64,000 nt of DNA from Melastoma dodecandrum. Lineage: Eukaryota; Streptophyta; Magnoliopsida; Myrtales; Melastomataceae. Both the position numbers and the translations under genes were made by a program. The DNA is taken from assembly GCA_029817715.1 (NCBI GenBank), contig JARUPY010000091.1:1240001-1304000 (forward strand), given 5' to 3'. Of the stretch, positions 35,459-44,456 are shown piece by piece (position 1 is the first letter of the stretch; every line of letters starts with the position of its first letter). A model generated the notes under the pieces. It made no database searches. It worked only from the letters and a program-made list of their open reading frames with translations, and was not told the DNA's origin.

Positions 35459-35728
35459 ATGAAAAGGTCGATAGGCGAAAATATCGAGGGAGCCATAAGA
35501 GACGAGTTTTCTTTGCAGGATACTTATCGCATGCTCATGAGAGAGCACGCTATGGACGGGGTGGAAGCGGCATCATATCTTCGAAGTGAATATATTAAAA
35601 AGTCATTCGACCTGTATAGAGACAAAACGATTGACGACAGAACTATATTTGAAAGAGCGCAAATGAGTGAAATATCTGATTTCGAAAGCAAATTAGCAAG
35701 ATTTACTTATCTCACAAGGCATAAATGA
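35459..35728 (+). CDS. Putative immunity protein for the upstream effector
   Basis: 89 residues, ATG 35459 with GGAGGT seven bases before it. All-helical, charged, AT-rich, no signal peptide, so cytoplasmic. No family is recognised. The assignment rests on position: small gene directly behind a candidate T6SS effector. Confidence 0.55.
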   Translation: MKRSIGENIEGAIRDEFSLQDTYRMLMREHAMDGVEAASYLRSEYIKKSFDLYRDKTIDDRTIFERAQMSEISDFESKLARFTYLTRHK

Positions 35729-35825
35729 ATATCAAATGCGCTAATAATCCTATTAGCTATACGCCCCGCTCGTTTTTCAGACGTGCCTGCGAATTTCCGA
35801 CGTTAAAGAGCGCGCGCCGGAGTGC

Positions 35826-35925
35826 GATCAGACCTCGTTCGACCACGTGCCCGGCAGCGCCGCCACCGAGCGCTACGAGTTCCCCGGCCTATTTCCGATC
35901 CGACCTCCGCCGAGCAGCTCTTCTT
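35826..35925 (+). pseudogene. vgrG scrap (gp27-like region)
   Basis: About 100 bp match 28722-28820 of the intact vgrG (PGSAATERYEFPGLF) with one base missing after the GLF codons. It is joined downstream to a toxin-like tail. Confidence 0.7.
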
Positions 35926-36083
35926 CGGGGAGGAGTGGGCGAGCGGCTAACAATGCCACGGGCGGACCTGCAACTCGTTACGTGAGCCCTCAGACAGCAC
36001 AGTCCGTGGTTATAGACAATCAAACCGGAGGATTCATTCATGTCAGCGGCCCAGGATTTAATTTATGTGACGCTAGTCGATGA
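35926..36083 (+). pseudogene. C-terminal remnant of a candidate toxin
   Basis: The frame entering from the vgrG scrap ends in ATRYVSPQTAQSVVIDNQTG and HVSGPGF, a pattern I associate with the ends of polymorphic RNase-like toxins, though I cannot name the family. Everything upstream of the last 45-50 codons has been replaced by the vgrG scrap. Its end overlaps the start of the next small gene by 44 bp, as tight toxin-immunity pairs often do. Confidence 0.4.
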
Positions 36084-36270
36084 AATTATCGACGTATGGC
36101 GCCCTGTCACCGCTATAAGAATCAGGCCTTCTTTTACGGAATATTGCCTGACGGCTTCGATCCCAACATATAAAATAGGATTTTTGCCTGGCGAGCGTGT
36201 CGAAGTGGCTATTCAAGAAAGAAACGGTAGTAGAAGGTTGATCGCAGTGGCTAGGGCAGCGGTTCGGTAG
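36040..36270 (+). CDS. Small cytoplasmic protein, probable immunity
   Basis: 76 residues; GGAGG lies eight bases before ATG 36040. The sequence LIYVTLVDEIIDVWRPVTAI resembles a widespread family of small proteins with a VYVxLLDEGxDVWRPV start and unknown function. It is beta-rich and intact, while the toxin-like frame it overlaps is truncated. Immunity is inferred from that arrangement. Confidence 0.55.
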   Translation: MSAAQDLIYVTLVDEIIDVWRPVTAIRIRPSFTEYCLTASIPTYKIGFLPGERVEVAIQERNGSRRLIAVARAAVR

Positions 36271-36289
36271 TGTGGGCAACTTTGTGCCA

Positions 36290-37704
36290 CCAGCCGCCCC
36301 TCCTACCTACGACAACACGTTCGCACAGCGATGCAGGCGACACCGCATCGCACGATCCTGCGGCCCAGAGTCGTCGGCTCGCAGATCGCGCTGATCGCCG
36401 GCCCCGACGGCGAGGAAATCTACACCGAGCCATATGGGCGCGTAAAAGTTTGGTTTCCCTGGGATCGCGAGGCGCAGAAGGACGGCTCCGACACGCCGTG
36501 GATCCGCGTCGGCCAGCCCTGGGCCGGCACCACCTGGGGCCACCAGGTGATCCCGCGCATCGGCATGGAGGCCGTGGTCTCCTACCAAGAGGGCGACCCG
36601 GACCGGCCCTTCATCACCGCCGTGCTGCCGGACCCAACGAACCCCGTGCCCTACACCCTGCCCGACAACAAGACACGCATGGTGTTCCGTTCGAAGTCCT
36701 ACAAGTCCTCCGGCAACAACGAGATGACCTTCGAGGATGCGACGGGCGGCGAGAACCAATTCTTCAACGCCCCGAAGGACCAGACGACCAACGTCACCAA
36801 CAACGCGACGACCTCGATCGCCGCGAACGAGTCGAGCTCGATCGGCCAGAACCAATCGACGACCATTGGCCAAAACGCGACAACGGAAGTCGGCGGCTCG
36901 ATGAACCTCACCGTCGGCGGCACCGGCGCGGGCGCCGCGGCGATGATGGCGCCGCTGATGGGGCTCGCCGGGCAGACGTCCGGCCTGCTCGGTCAGGCTT
37001 TGAACGCGGCGGGTGGCGGCGGCGCTTCGGTGATGGGCATGATCCCGCAGATCGCCTCGGCTGCCTTGGGCGTTCTCTCCTCTATAGGCCAATCGGCACA
37101 AGCCGGCGTCGTCTCGCCCTCGAGCCCACTTGCCGATGCCGGCACCGCTCTTGCTGCGTCAGGTGCCGCGCTGGGCTCGGCTGTGGGCGGTTTGTTTCAG
37201 ATGCCCGGTGCCCTGAACGTTTCGGTAGCGTCCATGCGCACTGACTCCGTGGGCGTCGCGCGCACGGAGCAGATCGGCGTCTCAAAGGTGACAAACGTTG
37301 GTCAGAGTTTCACAACGCAAGTCGGAAACGCGTGGGGGCTGACCGTCGGGCAAACTGCTGCAACTAACATCGGGCAGACCGAGATAATCCAAGTCGGTCA
37401 AACGAGCCAAGAGAGCATCGGCCAGACAAAGACGATAACTGCCGGGCAGAAGATCGGACTCAATGCCGGTCAGACGATCGCCCTTGCGGTCGGTCAAAAC
37501 ACCTGCAACATCACCCTCGACCAGTCGGGCACCTTGACCCTCGAAGCCTCGAACCAGATCGTGCTGAAAGGAGGCAGCGCCTCGCTGACAGTCGGACCGG
37601 CGGAAGTGCTCTATTCGCCCTTGTTGGTGCCAGGCTCTGCACAGCCTTGCGCCGAATGTCTGGCAGAACTTGAGGCGGGTGCGTATCCGTTTGCGGTGGC
37701 CTGA
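36290..37704 (+). pseudogene. vgrG: vgrG copy 3, lacking the gp27-like N-terminal half
   Basis: Similarity to vgrG begins near 36290 and an open frame runs from ATG 36331 to 37704 (457 residues). It begins at the OB domain (VVGSQIALIAGP, GRVKVWFPWDRE) and has the complete needle with GQN repeats, the Gly/Ala-rich block, and a long run of GQ repeats (VGQTSQESIGQTKTITAGQK). The end is distinct: a last beta-helix turn, LYSPLLVPG, then a short Cys-x-x-Cys-bearing tail (QPCAECLAELEAG). Without the gp27-like half it cannot form a normal spike. A DUF4123 gene follows at once. Confidence 0.8.
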
Positions 37705-38576
37705 ATGACCGAGCATTTTCTGAACGATCTCACCAGCTATCGCCTTCCGGTGCATCTTGTGATCGACGGAGCACGCGTAGTTAATATTGGCGGCGCAAAT
37801 GTAGCGGATCGCTTGAGACATTATAAACTTGAGGCACGCCCGCTGTTTCGCGAGACCGCGGATCGATCGACTGTTCTAGCCGGCCCATGGCTTGTATCTA
37901 TAGACTGCAACGAATCCCTGAGCCGATCTGTGCCTTGGCATATGAAATAGGCAAGGGGGAGTTTTGGCTCGGAGAATCAAAAACAGAGCTGCTGTCTAGT
38001 CACCTCCGTAAGCTTGGCGCTGCGCGGATGCCGGACGGGCAGATACTATATTTTCGCTATTATGATCCCGACGTCCTCGCGGCAATCGTGCCCCTAGTCA
38101 ACGCCGAGCAAGCGTCTTATTTATTTGGGCCGGCACGCGTGCTTGGTCTATTTGGCGGTGCAGCGGACGGTGCCGTGGTTGAGAGACCCGATGGATTGCC
38201 AGAGCCGCATTCGGGTCCTATCACCTTTGAGTCATGGCAGATCGATATACTTGACGATAGACAAACAGAAATCTCTCATCGCAAGATTGCAGCAATGTTA
38301 CGAGACTGTTTTAAGAAGGAGGCAAACACTCTATCCAACTCAGAACTCTACCAGTTTGTAAAGGAGGCTGATTTTGAGGCGTCGTCTTGTGGCGTGACAT
38401 CGGAGAGCGCTCACGCGAAGTGGGCTTTTTTAACTATGTTATTACTAGATCGGCCAGATCGTACAAGATATTTGAGAGAGAAATTAATCTCTTCACAAGC
38501 TTGCTCCGCAAATGACTCTTTCGAAACAAATTTCGAAAAGGTTATAAAAGAAAACTTTCAACCTTTAGCCAAGTGA
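37705..38576 (+). pseudogene. DUF4123 T6SS adaptor/chaperone gene with a frameshift
   Basis: The 5' frame (37705-37950) gives YRLPVHLVIDGAR and LAGPWLVSID, the start of a DUF4123 domain, then stops. The rest is in another frame from about 37910: SSHLRKLGAARMPDG, FRYYDPDVLAAIVPLVNAEQ and LFGPARVLGLFGG, the DUF4123 core, plus a helical C-terminus to 38576. A single indel near 37905-37920 explains it. An ATG at 37887 could start the second part alone. DUF4123 proteins load specific effectors onto VgrG. Confidence 0.75.
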
Positions 38577-38583
38577 GCCTGAC

Positions 38584-39030
38584 ATGAGATGGCCTAAAAT
38601 AGCTCTTGCGTCTTCTTTCATCTGCGTTCTATTGTCGCTTAGCGCGTTTGCGCAGTGCGACATCGGCGCGGAAGTTCGGATCCAAGCCGAAAAAATAGAG
38701 GCGAAGCCGATTCCGTCGGTTATTGCTGTTTCTTCTTCAGGGAGGCGATTTCTCATAAATTCGGACTCCAATCAAATCGATGTCGTACTTTCGAACTCAT
38801 CTTCTGCAACTGTTCGGGATTTTGCCTTTCGATATGCAAAGTGTACGGTTTCCGTTTCAATAAAAGAGATTTCTTTGGAGAGCGAACTAGTCATGCATCT
38901 TTTTCCTTTAGTCGAAAATGTTGAGTTTAACAGGTTTGTTGGCCTAACCGTTCCTAAGACAGACTACTCCATAGAAGATTTACAACGGATCGTAAATGGA
39001 AACAAAGAAATAACGTTGAGAATAAAGTGA
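38584..39030 (+). CDS. Small secreted protein of unknown function
   Basis: 148 residues from ATG 38584, seven bases after the DUF4123 stop. Signal peptide KIALASSFICVLLSLSAFA; the mature protein has Cys residues at CDIGAEVRI and AKCTVSVSI, probably paired, and is beta-rich and AT-rich. No family is recognised. A periplasmic immunity role would fit its place behind an adaptor gene, but no effector for it is evident. Confidence 0.55.
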   Translation: MRWPKIALASSFICVLLSLSAFAQCDIGAEVRIQAEKIEAKPIPSVIAVSSSGRRFLINSDSNQIDVVLSNSSSATVRDFAFRYAKCTVSVSIKEISLESELVMHLFPLVENVEFNRFVGLTVPKTDYSIEDLQRIVNGNKEITLRIK

Positions 39031-39037
39031 GGACATT

Positions 39038-39493
39038 GTGAGCGGACTCAATTCGGCGGTGGGTAGCAGCGCTATCGTGGTCGCGCCTGGCCAAACAGGC
39101 TCAAGCGATTATATTGCTCCCGCAGGCACTCAAAGTGGGACATTGGTTTTTACCCCTTTGGGAGACGGCTTCGGTGGCGCGGGGAGTGGCGGCGGCGCCA
39201 CTAATATGACAATACGGACGACTGGTCCGGATGGCAATCCTGCTACTATAAACACTTCAGTATTCAATGGCGGTCCTACCGAAGTTCCGGTGACTTATGG
39301 AGATCCGTCGTCTCCGTCTTGGGGCACGATTAGCGTGACCAGCCAGCCGCCGTTTGGCTCAAGCGGAGAAGAAGTGCCCGCTGTTCCGCCGTCTGTTCCG
39401 GGATCTTCTTTTTTTAACAAACTCTCGGATTTTGCGAACGAGGCCGCCAAAGATGCTACAGACCTAAGTAGTACAAGATTTTCCGTTTTTTAA
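39038..39493 (+). CDS. Gly/Ser/Pro-rich protein, possible effector N-terminal part
   Basis: 151 residues from GTG 39038, eight bases after the previous stop, with GAGGA upstream. Composition is low in charge and rich in Gly, Ser, Thr and Pro (DGFGGAGSGGGATN, SVPGSSFFNKL), like the flexible front part of secreted proteins; the last 25 residues are helical (SDFANEAAKDATDL). No domain is recognised. It ends with TAA in an A-rich run, so a lost continuation is possible. Confidence 0.4.
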   Translation: MSGLNSAVGSSAIVVAPGQTGSSDYIAPAGTQSGTLVFTPLGDGFGGAGSGGGATNMTIRTTGPDGNPATINTSVFNGGPTEVPVTYGDPSSPSWGTISVTSQPPFGSSGEEVPAVPPSVPGSSFFNKLSDFANEAAKDATDLSSTRFSVF

Positions 39494-39507
39494 AACCAAA
39501 CATCAAT

Positions 39508-39753
39508 ATGAGTAAGGGGGTTGCAAAAAAGGCATGCAAAGCCTGCGCTGAGGCGAAAGCGGCGGCGGCCAAATCTGGCCAAACCCCAACAGTCCGACCT
39601 GTACCCGACAGCGCTACCCCTCAAGGATCAACGGCCAACACTGCCACGCCGCAGGGACCCTCGGCACCCGTGACCCCCGTAAATGGCACTGGCCTAACCT
39701 ATCCTAACAACGATGCTGGCGGCGGACCAAGCAGCGGCACGATCGCCGGCTGA
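39508..39753 (+). CDS. Short Ala/Pro-rich protein of unknown function
   Basis: 81 residues from ATG 39508. Starts with a basic CxxC-containing segment (KKACKACAEAKAAA) followed by a Pro/Thr/Gln linker with two NTATPQG-like repeats. It has no catalytic motif and could be a fragment of a larger effector. Confidence 0.3.
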   Translation: MSKGVAKKACKACAEAKAAAAKSGQTPTVRPVPDSATPQGSTANTATPQGPSAPVTPVNGTGLTYPNNDAGGGPSSGTIAG

Positions 39754-40112
39754 TGTCTACTCTGCAGACTACAGAAAGACTTTATGAAACTCCCGGCACA
39801 AAAAAGTGAAAGATAACTTATTATTTTCGGTTTAAAAGCTATCAAGATAAGGCAATGCCCGATAATTATGATATCCTTGAAACTTCTCTCAACAAAGGCA
39901 GTCCTGCGACAGCTGCATTGTCTGCCGTAATTTTTTGAGTTATCAGAGAAAAGCGGAGTTGGCTGCAAGATATGAAAATTCAAGGCATTACATCTCAAAA
40001 AATTATTATCAATCTAGTTTTCAAAAATTCTGCTCATTGAATAGATCATATCGCCAGAATAAAAGAAAATAATGAGAATTTGATTGCCGCGTATGTCAGA
40101 CGAGTCGACGAC
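39754..40112. other. AT-rich stretch without a recognisable gene
   Basis: About 360 bp with only frames shorter than 35 codons on the plus strand and no clear homology to other parts of the window. It looks like decayed coding DNA. Confidence 0.6.
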
Positions 40113-40286
40113 TATCGAACATCACCGTCGGCGGCGCCGGCGCGGCGGCGATGATGGCGCCGCTGATGGGGCTCGCGGGAGTGACCTCCGGCCTGCTGAC
40201 GCAGGCGATGGGCGCAGCTGGTGTCGCCAGCGGCGGGGGTCTCGGGTCCGCGCCCGGAATGAGCCTTATGTCGTCGGCGACGAGTT
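40113..40286 (+). pseudogene. vgrG scrap (Gly/Ala-rich block)
   Basis: Encodes AAAMMAPLMGLAGVTSGLL and following residues matching vgrG 29650-29730, ending in MSSATS as at 29935. It is joined to the beta-propeller gene at about 40285, replacing that gene's own start. Confidence 0.7.
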
Positions 40287-40346
40287 CGCGTCCATGCGAT
40301 CACGTCGGCTCAGCGCAAAGGGGTTCCGGGCCGTCGATTCTGCCTC

Positions 40347-41087
40347 TTGTCTGCCGAAGGCGACGTCATCTTCATCGACGATCCGATCTATCGCGAGCGC
40401 ATCCCAGGCTCCGGCATCTCGGCGCCGGACTCAAAATACTACGGCCGCATGAACAGCATGCGCGAGGTCGGCGGCCATCTCTTCGCCTGCGGCGACGGCG
40501 GCCAGATCTACCGGCGCCAGGAGGACGGCACCTGGACCTGCCTCGACACGAGCCTCCTGCAGCCGCCGCAGGTGCCCGCGACCGACCGCGACATATTCCA
40601 TCGCATCGGCGGTCCCAGCGCGACCGAGGTCTACATCGTCGGGCGCTTCGGCAAGATCCTGTATTGGGACGGCGCGGCCGTCCGCCGGATCTCCAGCCAG
40701 ACCAACGTGATGCTCAACGATATCCTCGTCGAGGATCGCGACCGCATCTGGATCTGCGGGCGCGAGGGCACGCTGCTGCGCGGCAATGCGCGCGACGGCT
40801 TCGTGCAAGTCCCGTGGTCCGGTGGGCAGCAAACCTTCGCGACGATGACGAAATTCGACGACAAGCTCTACCTCGCCTCGAGCGCCAAGCCCCGCGCGCT
40901 CTACGTCTACCGCGGCAACGGCTTCGATCGCGTGACCACGGGGCTCGATCTGGATCTCGTCGACATCCACACGGTCGACTCCGGCTACGGCGCGCTGTGG
41001 ACGGTCGGCTCGAAGGACATCCTTCGCTTCGACGGCAAGACCTGGGAGCGCATCGACTTCCCCGGCAACCCGCCGGTGCGCCCGTGA
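40347..41087 (+). CDS. Beta-propeller-like protein, 5' end replaced
   Basis: 246 residues from a TTG at 40347. Repeating blades of the form LFACGDGGQIYRRQEDGTW, VYIVGRFGKILYWDGAAV, IWICGREGTLLRGNARDGF and LWTVGSKDILRFDGKTW indicate a WD40/BNR-type beta-propeller. The second copy at 44585 shows that the original start lies about 27 codons further upstream; here that part runs in frame to about 40260 but no start codon remains, because a vgrG scrap has replaced it. Function is unknown; both copies lie beside vgrG sequence, so a T6SS-linked role is likely. Confidence 0.6.
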   Translation: MSAEGDVIFIDDPIYRERIPGSGISAPDSKYYGRMNSMREVGGHLFACGDGGQIYRRQEDGTWTCLDTSLLQPPQVPATDRDIFHRIGGPSATEVYIVGRFGKILYWDGAAVRRISSQTNVMLNDILVEDRDRIWICGREGTLLRGNARDGFVQVPWSGGQQTFATMTKFDDKLYLASSAKPRALYVYRGNGFDRVTTGLDLDLVDIHTVDSGYGALWTVGSKDILRFDGKTWERIDFPGNPPVRP

Positions 41088-41571
41088 CAGGCCTCGACGC
41101 CGGCCTGATCGACGAGGCCTACGCGCGGATCAATTGCTACGGCATTGGCCGCTGGCTCGACGACTTCTATCTTCGTCTGGATCTGCCGTTACCACCCACG
41201 CTGGAGCCTTGGGAGCAGCATAGCTCGCCGCGATCCCAAGGGCCACATCGCCCGATTTATCGCCGGCCCAACATCGTGCCGACGCCGGCGACACCGCTCG
41301 ACTCCTTAGTCCTCGCGAGGGTCGAAGGCGACAGCTCTGCGCCCGCACCGCGCGGCCTGGATGCGGCTCGTGAGACGCTCCAGAGCGCAAAGCCAAGCTT
41401 TCGGCGAATACGGAGGGCGGATCGCCTGACAGCATCGCTGCCGGCGATACCAGGGTCACGTACTTCATGCCCGACGGCAAGGTCATCGAGCTGCGCTTCA
41501 AGCCTGGCCTCGTCGGCTTCGACAGATTTGTGATGGTGGCGCTCGGCACATCGTCGGCATACGCTCCCTGA
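41084..41571 (+). pseudogene. Unknown gene with a frameshift, coupled to the propeller gene
   Basis: GTG 41084 overlaps the propeller stop. The start GLDAGLIDEAYARINCYGIG and RWLDDFYLRLDLPLPPTLEP looks coding. After about 41215 this frame loses coding character, while another frame carries plausible protein, ending at 41571 with YFMPDGKVIELRFKPG. An indel near 41215 is likely. No family is recognised. Confidence 0.5.
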
Positions 41572-41879
41572 GCGCTGCGCGCCGGCTTGCGGGCGAGGAC
41601 CACCCCGGGCCGTCCGACGGCGCCGTGGATCGGCGGGACGCAGGCGGCGTCTCGTCGCGAAGGCAACGGGTGCAAGGTGGTGATCGTCTATCCTAGCTCA
41701 AGACATGCGCCGAGGAGCTCAAGGCGAATGGGTGTCCGAAGATGAAGGCAGGGCTCAGGCGATGCTCCAAGATGAGGTGCGCGGCCTAGATGACGCTTAA
41801 CAAAAATGGGCTGCGAGAATAATCGGGATGCGCAAACCAACGTGAGCGACTTCAAGCGATTTTTGTAGGACGATTTTAA
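41572..41879. other. Stretch without a recognisable gene
   Basis: About 300 bp with no supported frame. Its GC-rich left part and AT-richer right part suggest a join of unrelated remnants. Confidence 0.55.
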
Positions 41880-42078
41880 TTTTCGAGAAGCCGTGGTCGC
41901 TCAACTCGAGCCGACAGGCCGAAATGCACTTCATCGTGAGATATTACAAATATTGTCAGGACCTTCATCAGAGCGTATCGGCTATTCCGATATGCGGGGG
42001 TGTTGTCATTCGACGAGATAGCGCGCCGCAGCGCAGCAGAATGGAATGATTTACACAATGACCTTACTCTTCTATGAT
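41880..42078 (+). pseudogene. 3' remnant of a paralogue of the gene at 43619
   Basis: Encodes HREILQILSGPSSERIGYSD and, after a one-base shift near 41996, VLSFDEIARRSAAEWNDLHN, closely matching the last 55 residues of the protein at 43619-44440. It ends at TGA 42076-42078. The upstream part of the gene is gone. Confidence 0.75.
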
Positions 42079-42208
42079 AGCAGCCCGTATTGTGTGATAT
42101 GTAATTGCGGCCATTGAAATAATGCTGTTCTCTGGTGTCCGGCTCGCCAAGAGGATCGCACTTTTGGAGCTTGTGGGCGCAAGGTCTTGAACAAAATGGG
42201 GTCGTCAA

Positions 42209-42715
42209 ATGAACAGTGAGCTACGGACGGAGTGGGTAATCAGGCCTCATCTCGGAGTGGGCGCCCTCGATTTCGGTATGTCGCCTGCTCAAGTCGCCAG
42301 CGTAATCGGCACAGACGTAAAATTCAGCCGGCACATAGAAGACAATTCCTTTGATGAATTCAGAACCGGCTACTTACCTGTCTGCAATTACTTCGAAGGA
42401 CGCCTAAGATGCGTCGACTTAAACTCAATGGTCGGACGGGTCGTCTTGAACGGAATGGATTTCTTCGAATTGCCTCCGAAGAAAATAATCGACTATCTTG
42501 AAGAATTGAGTGATCCTCCTGCCGTAGCTTTCGAATTGTGCTATTTTAGAGAGATAGGCATCTCACTAGCAAAATGGATTGATGTGAAGACCTCAAATAT
42601 CAGACCGAAGCCGCCGAGAAGAGATCAGGATCTCAGAAGTACCACAGTTTCGGCAAGAGGCGCACATTTCGAATTCTTTACTGGTGCAAGAGTTGTAAGT
42701 TTCCGGAGGCTTTGA
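42209..42715 (+). CDS. Putative immunity protein (paralogue of 43002 gene)
   Basis: 168 residues from ATG 42209. IRPHLGVGALDFGMSPAQVA, LPVCNYFEGRLRCVDL and ISLAKWIDVKT align with the gene at 43002, so the two are tandem paralogues. The G-x-x-x-LGMS/T-xxQV start is common in small cytoplasmic immunity families. No signal peptide. It is AT-richer than the vgrG segments and intact among broken neighbours. Confidence 0.55.
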   Translation: MNSELRTEWVIRPHLGVGALDFGMSPAQVASVIGTDVKFSRHIEDNSFDEFRTGYLPVCNYFEGRLRCVDLNSMVGRVVLNGMDFFELPPKKIIDYLEELSDPPAVAFELCYFREIGISLAKWIDVKTSNIRPKPPRRDQDLRSTTVSARGAHFEFFTGARVVSFRRL

Positions 42716-42799
42716 CGCGATGCTATCCGACGTGTTGGGCAAACAGATCACCGCTGCCATTTGTTTGAGCTGACTACTACGGCCCCTCGCCAGCGCCAT

Positions 42800-42925
42800 G
42801 TTGTCGGCGAACCGGAAGGCGCGGTTGACCGGAGCAATCCAATCGGCACCGGCCTCTTCCATGCCGACCGGAGCCGGTTTGGCAAGGCACGCTCGCAACG
42901 TCGACCCAGATGCGGTTCGTCAGAC
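42800..42925 (+). pseudogene. DUF2169 scrap
   Basis: GEPEGAVDRSNPIGTGLFHAD and the following RSRFGKA match the GDPEGGLDPRNPIGPG block of the DUF2169 protein at 30473 and the copy at 33842. It lies between the two paralogous immunity-like genes, as a trace of an earlier module. Confidence 0.7.
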
Positions 42926-43001
42926 ACACGCCAAAAATCTGTGCGCGGCGCTCGCGAATGCCTAAGTCGACACGGTCATTTTAGATGAAGGAGGCCTTAC
43001 C

Positions 43002-43571
43002 ATGCGCTGGAAAATCACGCCGTTTTTAGGCGTCGGCGACTTACATCTCGGGATGTCTCCGAGCCAAGTTGCGAGCATTCTCGGTCAGGAGGTGCATTTT
43101 ACCACCCCTATCAAAAATGGCTCATTCAACGAACATCGAGAAGGAAAACTTCCCGTATGCAATTACAAGGACGACATCTTACGCAGCATTGATATCTATG
43201 CTGATATTTATGATCTTGAATTTGATGACTTACTCTTATTCCAAGAAGAACCGCGCCAGGCAACCCGTCATCTAGAGTCCGTGGCGGGCGCTCCTGCGAT
43301 CACATTCGGCATATGTTTTTTCAAAAAGATCGGAGTCTCCCTTGGAAAATGGAGCAATCCTCAAACTTTTGAGATAAAAGCGCGCGCCGCCCCAGAACAA
43401 GACTTAAGAAGCATAAGCGTATCCTCAAAGGGAGCATTTTTCGATATGTTCCTCGACAAAAATATCAGAACTTTGAGAACTTCTCGAGCAATACCGACCT
43501 TTAATTATACGAGTGCTGTTCGGCGCCGGCGTATAAAGGCCCCGACAGACATGACCTCAAGCAAGTTTTAG
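43002..43571 (+). CDS. Putative immunity protein (paralogue of 42209 gene)
   Basis: 189 residues; AAGGAGG lies seven bases before ATG 43002. ITPFLGVGDLHLGMSPSQVA, LPVCNYKDDILRSIDI and GVSLGKWSNPQTFEIKA align with the upstream paralogue; a basic 35-residue C-terminal extension is extra. Cytoplasmic, no known domain. Duplicate genes of this size are typical of immunity arrays, where copies diverge to match different effector variants. Confidence 0.55.
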   Translation: MRWKITPFLGVGDLHLGMSPSQVASILGQEVHFTTPIKNGSFNEHREGKLPVCNYKDDILRSIDIYADIYDLEFDDLLLFQEEPRQATRHLESVAGAPAITFGICFFKKIGVSLGKWSNPQTFEIKARAAPEQDLRSISVSSKGAFFDMFLDKNIRTLRTSRAIPTFNYTSAVRRRRIKAPTDMTSSKF

Positions 43572-43618
43572 ATAAAAATTCAATCCGTCGTCCGAAGACT
43601 GGAAGGACCGCCAACGAA

Positions 43619-44440
43619 ATGATCAACAGAAGAGATACACGACTGGAAGATAGCCATTATCCCGCCGTTAAAATATACAACTTGGCTGGCCTCCTACCTG
43701 ACGTTACAACGGACTACGCTCGGCCGCTGCTGCTGAGCGTAGGAATGACACCTCGGCAGATCGAGATCGTCAATGCGGAAGTCCGCCCGACGATCGAAAC
43801 TTACGAGAATGAATTTTACGGCATTCTCGCTAGCGACCTCCGGCGCCTGCAACGCAACATCAAAGACCGCCTCGACCTCGCAAACGAGGACGCGTCGGCG
43901 GTTTTTCAATGTCTGCAGAGGCTGAGCGAAGGCCGTAGCCGCTTTCTATGGGTACCTAGTCTTGCGCAGATTGATATCGAGACGTACATTCGGAGCGGTA
44001 AGCGCAACTTATCCTATGTTACGCCAGATACGTTCGACGCCTTTCTCAAGCTTTACAGTGAAATTATTCTCAGTCCTGAGATGCGTCTGAGACGCAAATA
44101 TACTCAAAGCGGGCTGAGCTGGATGCCGGAACGGCTATCGGCTTGGGACAGGGTCGTCAACTCGCTCATCTTCGCTGACCTTGGCGTCACGCCGGGTATT
44201 CATGGTGCCTTTGGCAATTATTCGATGAGACGGCTTGCGGAAGCCGTCCTAGCTCGCTTCGATGCGGCGACAAGAGACTTGCTGCATCAAGAACTCTTGT
44301 CGATCCTGTCGCAGCCGCCCTCGGAGCGAATCGGCTATTCGGACTTTTGCGCGGTTTTATCCTTCGATGAAATTGCAAGCCGCAGTAGAAACGATTGGGA
44401 CGAACTGCGAGCCGACCTCGAGTCCGGCTTCGCCGAATGA
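43619..44440 (+). CDS. Unknown helical protein, part of the immunity-like cluster
   Basis: 273 residues from ATG 43619 with GAAGGA about 11 bases upstream. Almost entirely helical and charged; no membrane segment, no known motif. A 3' remnant of a close paralogue lies at 41880, on the other side of the two small paralogues, so the set was once duplicated. It could be an immunity protein or a T6SS accessory factor. Confidence 0.55.
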   Translation: MINRRDTRLEDSHYPAVKIYNLAGLLPDVTTDYARPLLLSVGMTPRQIEIVNAEVRPTIETYENEFYGILASDLRRLQRNIKDRLDLANEDASAVFQCLQRLSEGRSRFLWVPSLAQIDIETYIRSGKRNLSYVTPDTFDAFLKLYSEIILSPEMRLRRKYTQSGLSWMPERLSAWDRVVNSLIFADLGVTPGIHGAFGNYSMRRLAEAVLARFDAATRDLLHQELLSILSQPPSERIGYSDFCAVLSFDEIASRSRNDWDELRADLESGFAE

Positions 44441-44456
44441 TGCAGCTCTGATAAGC

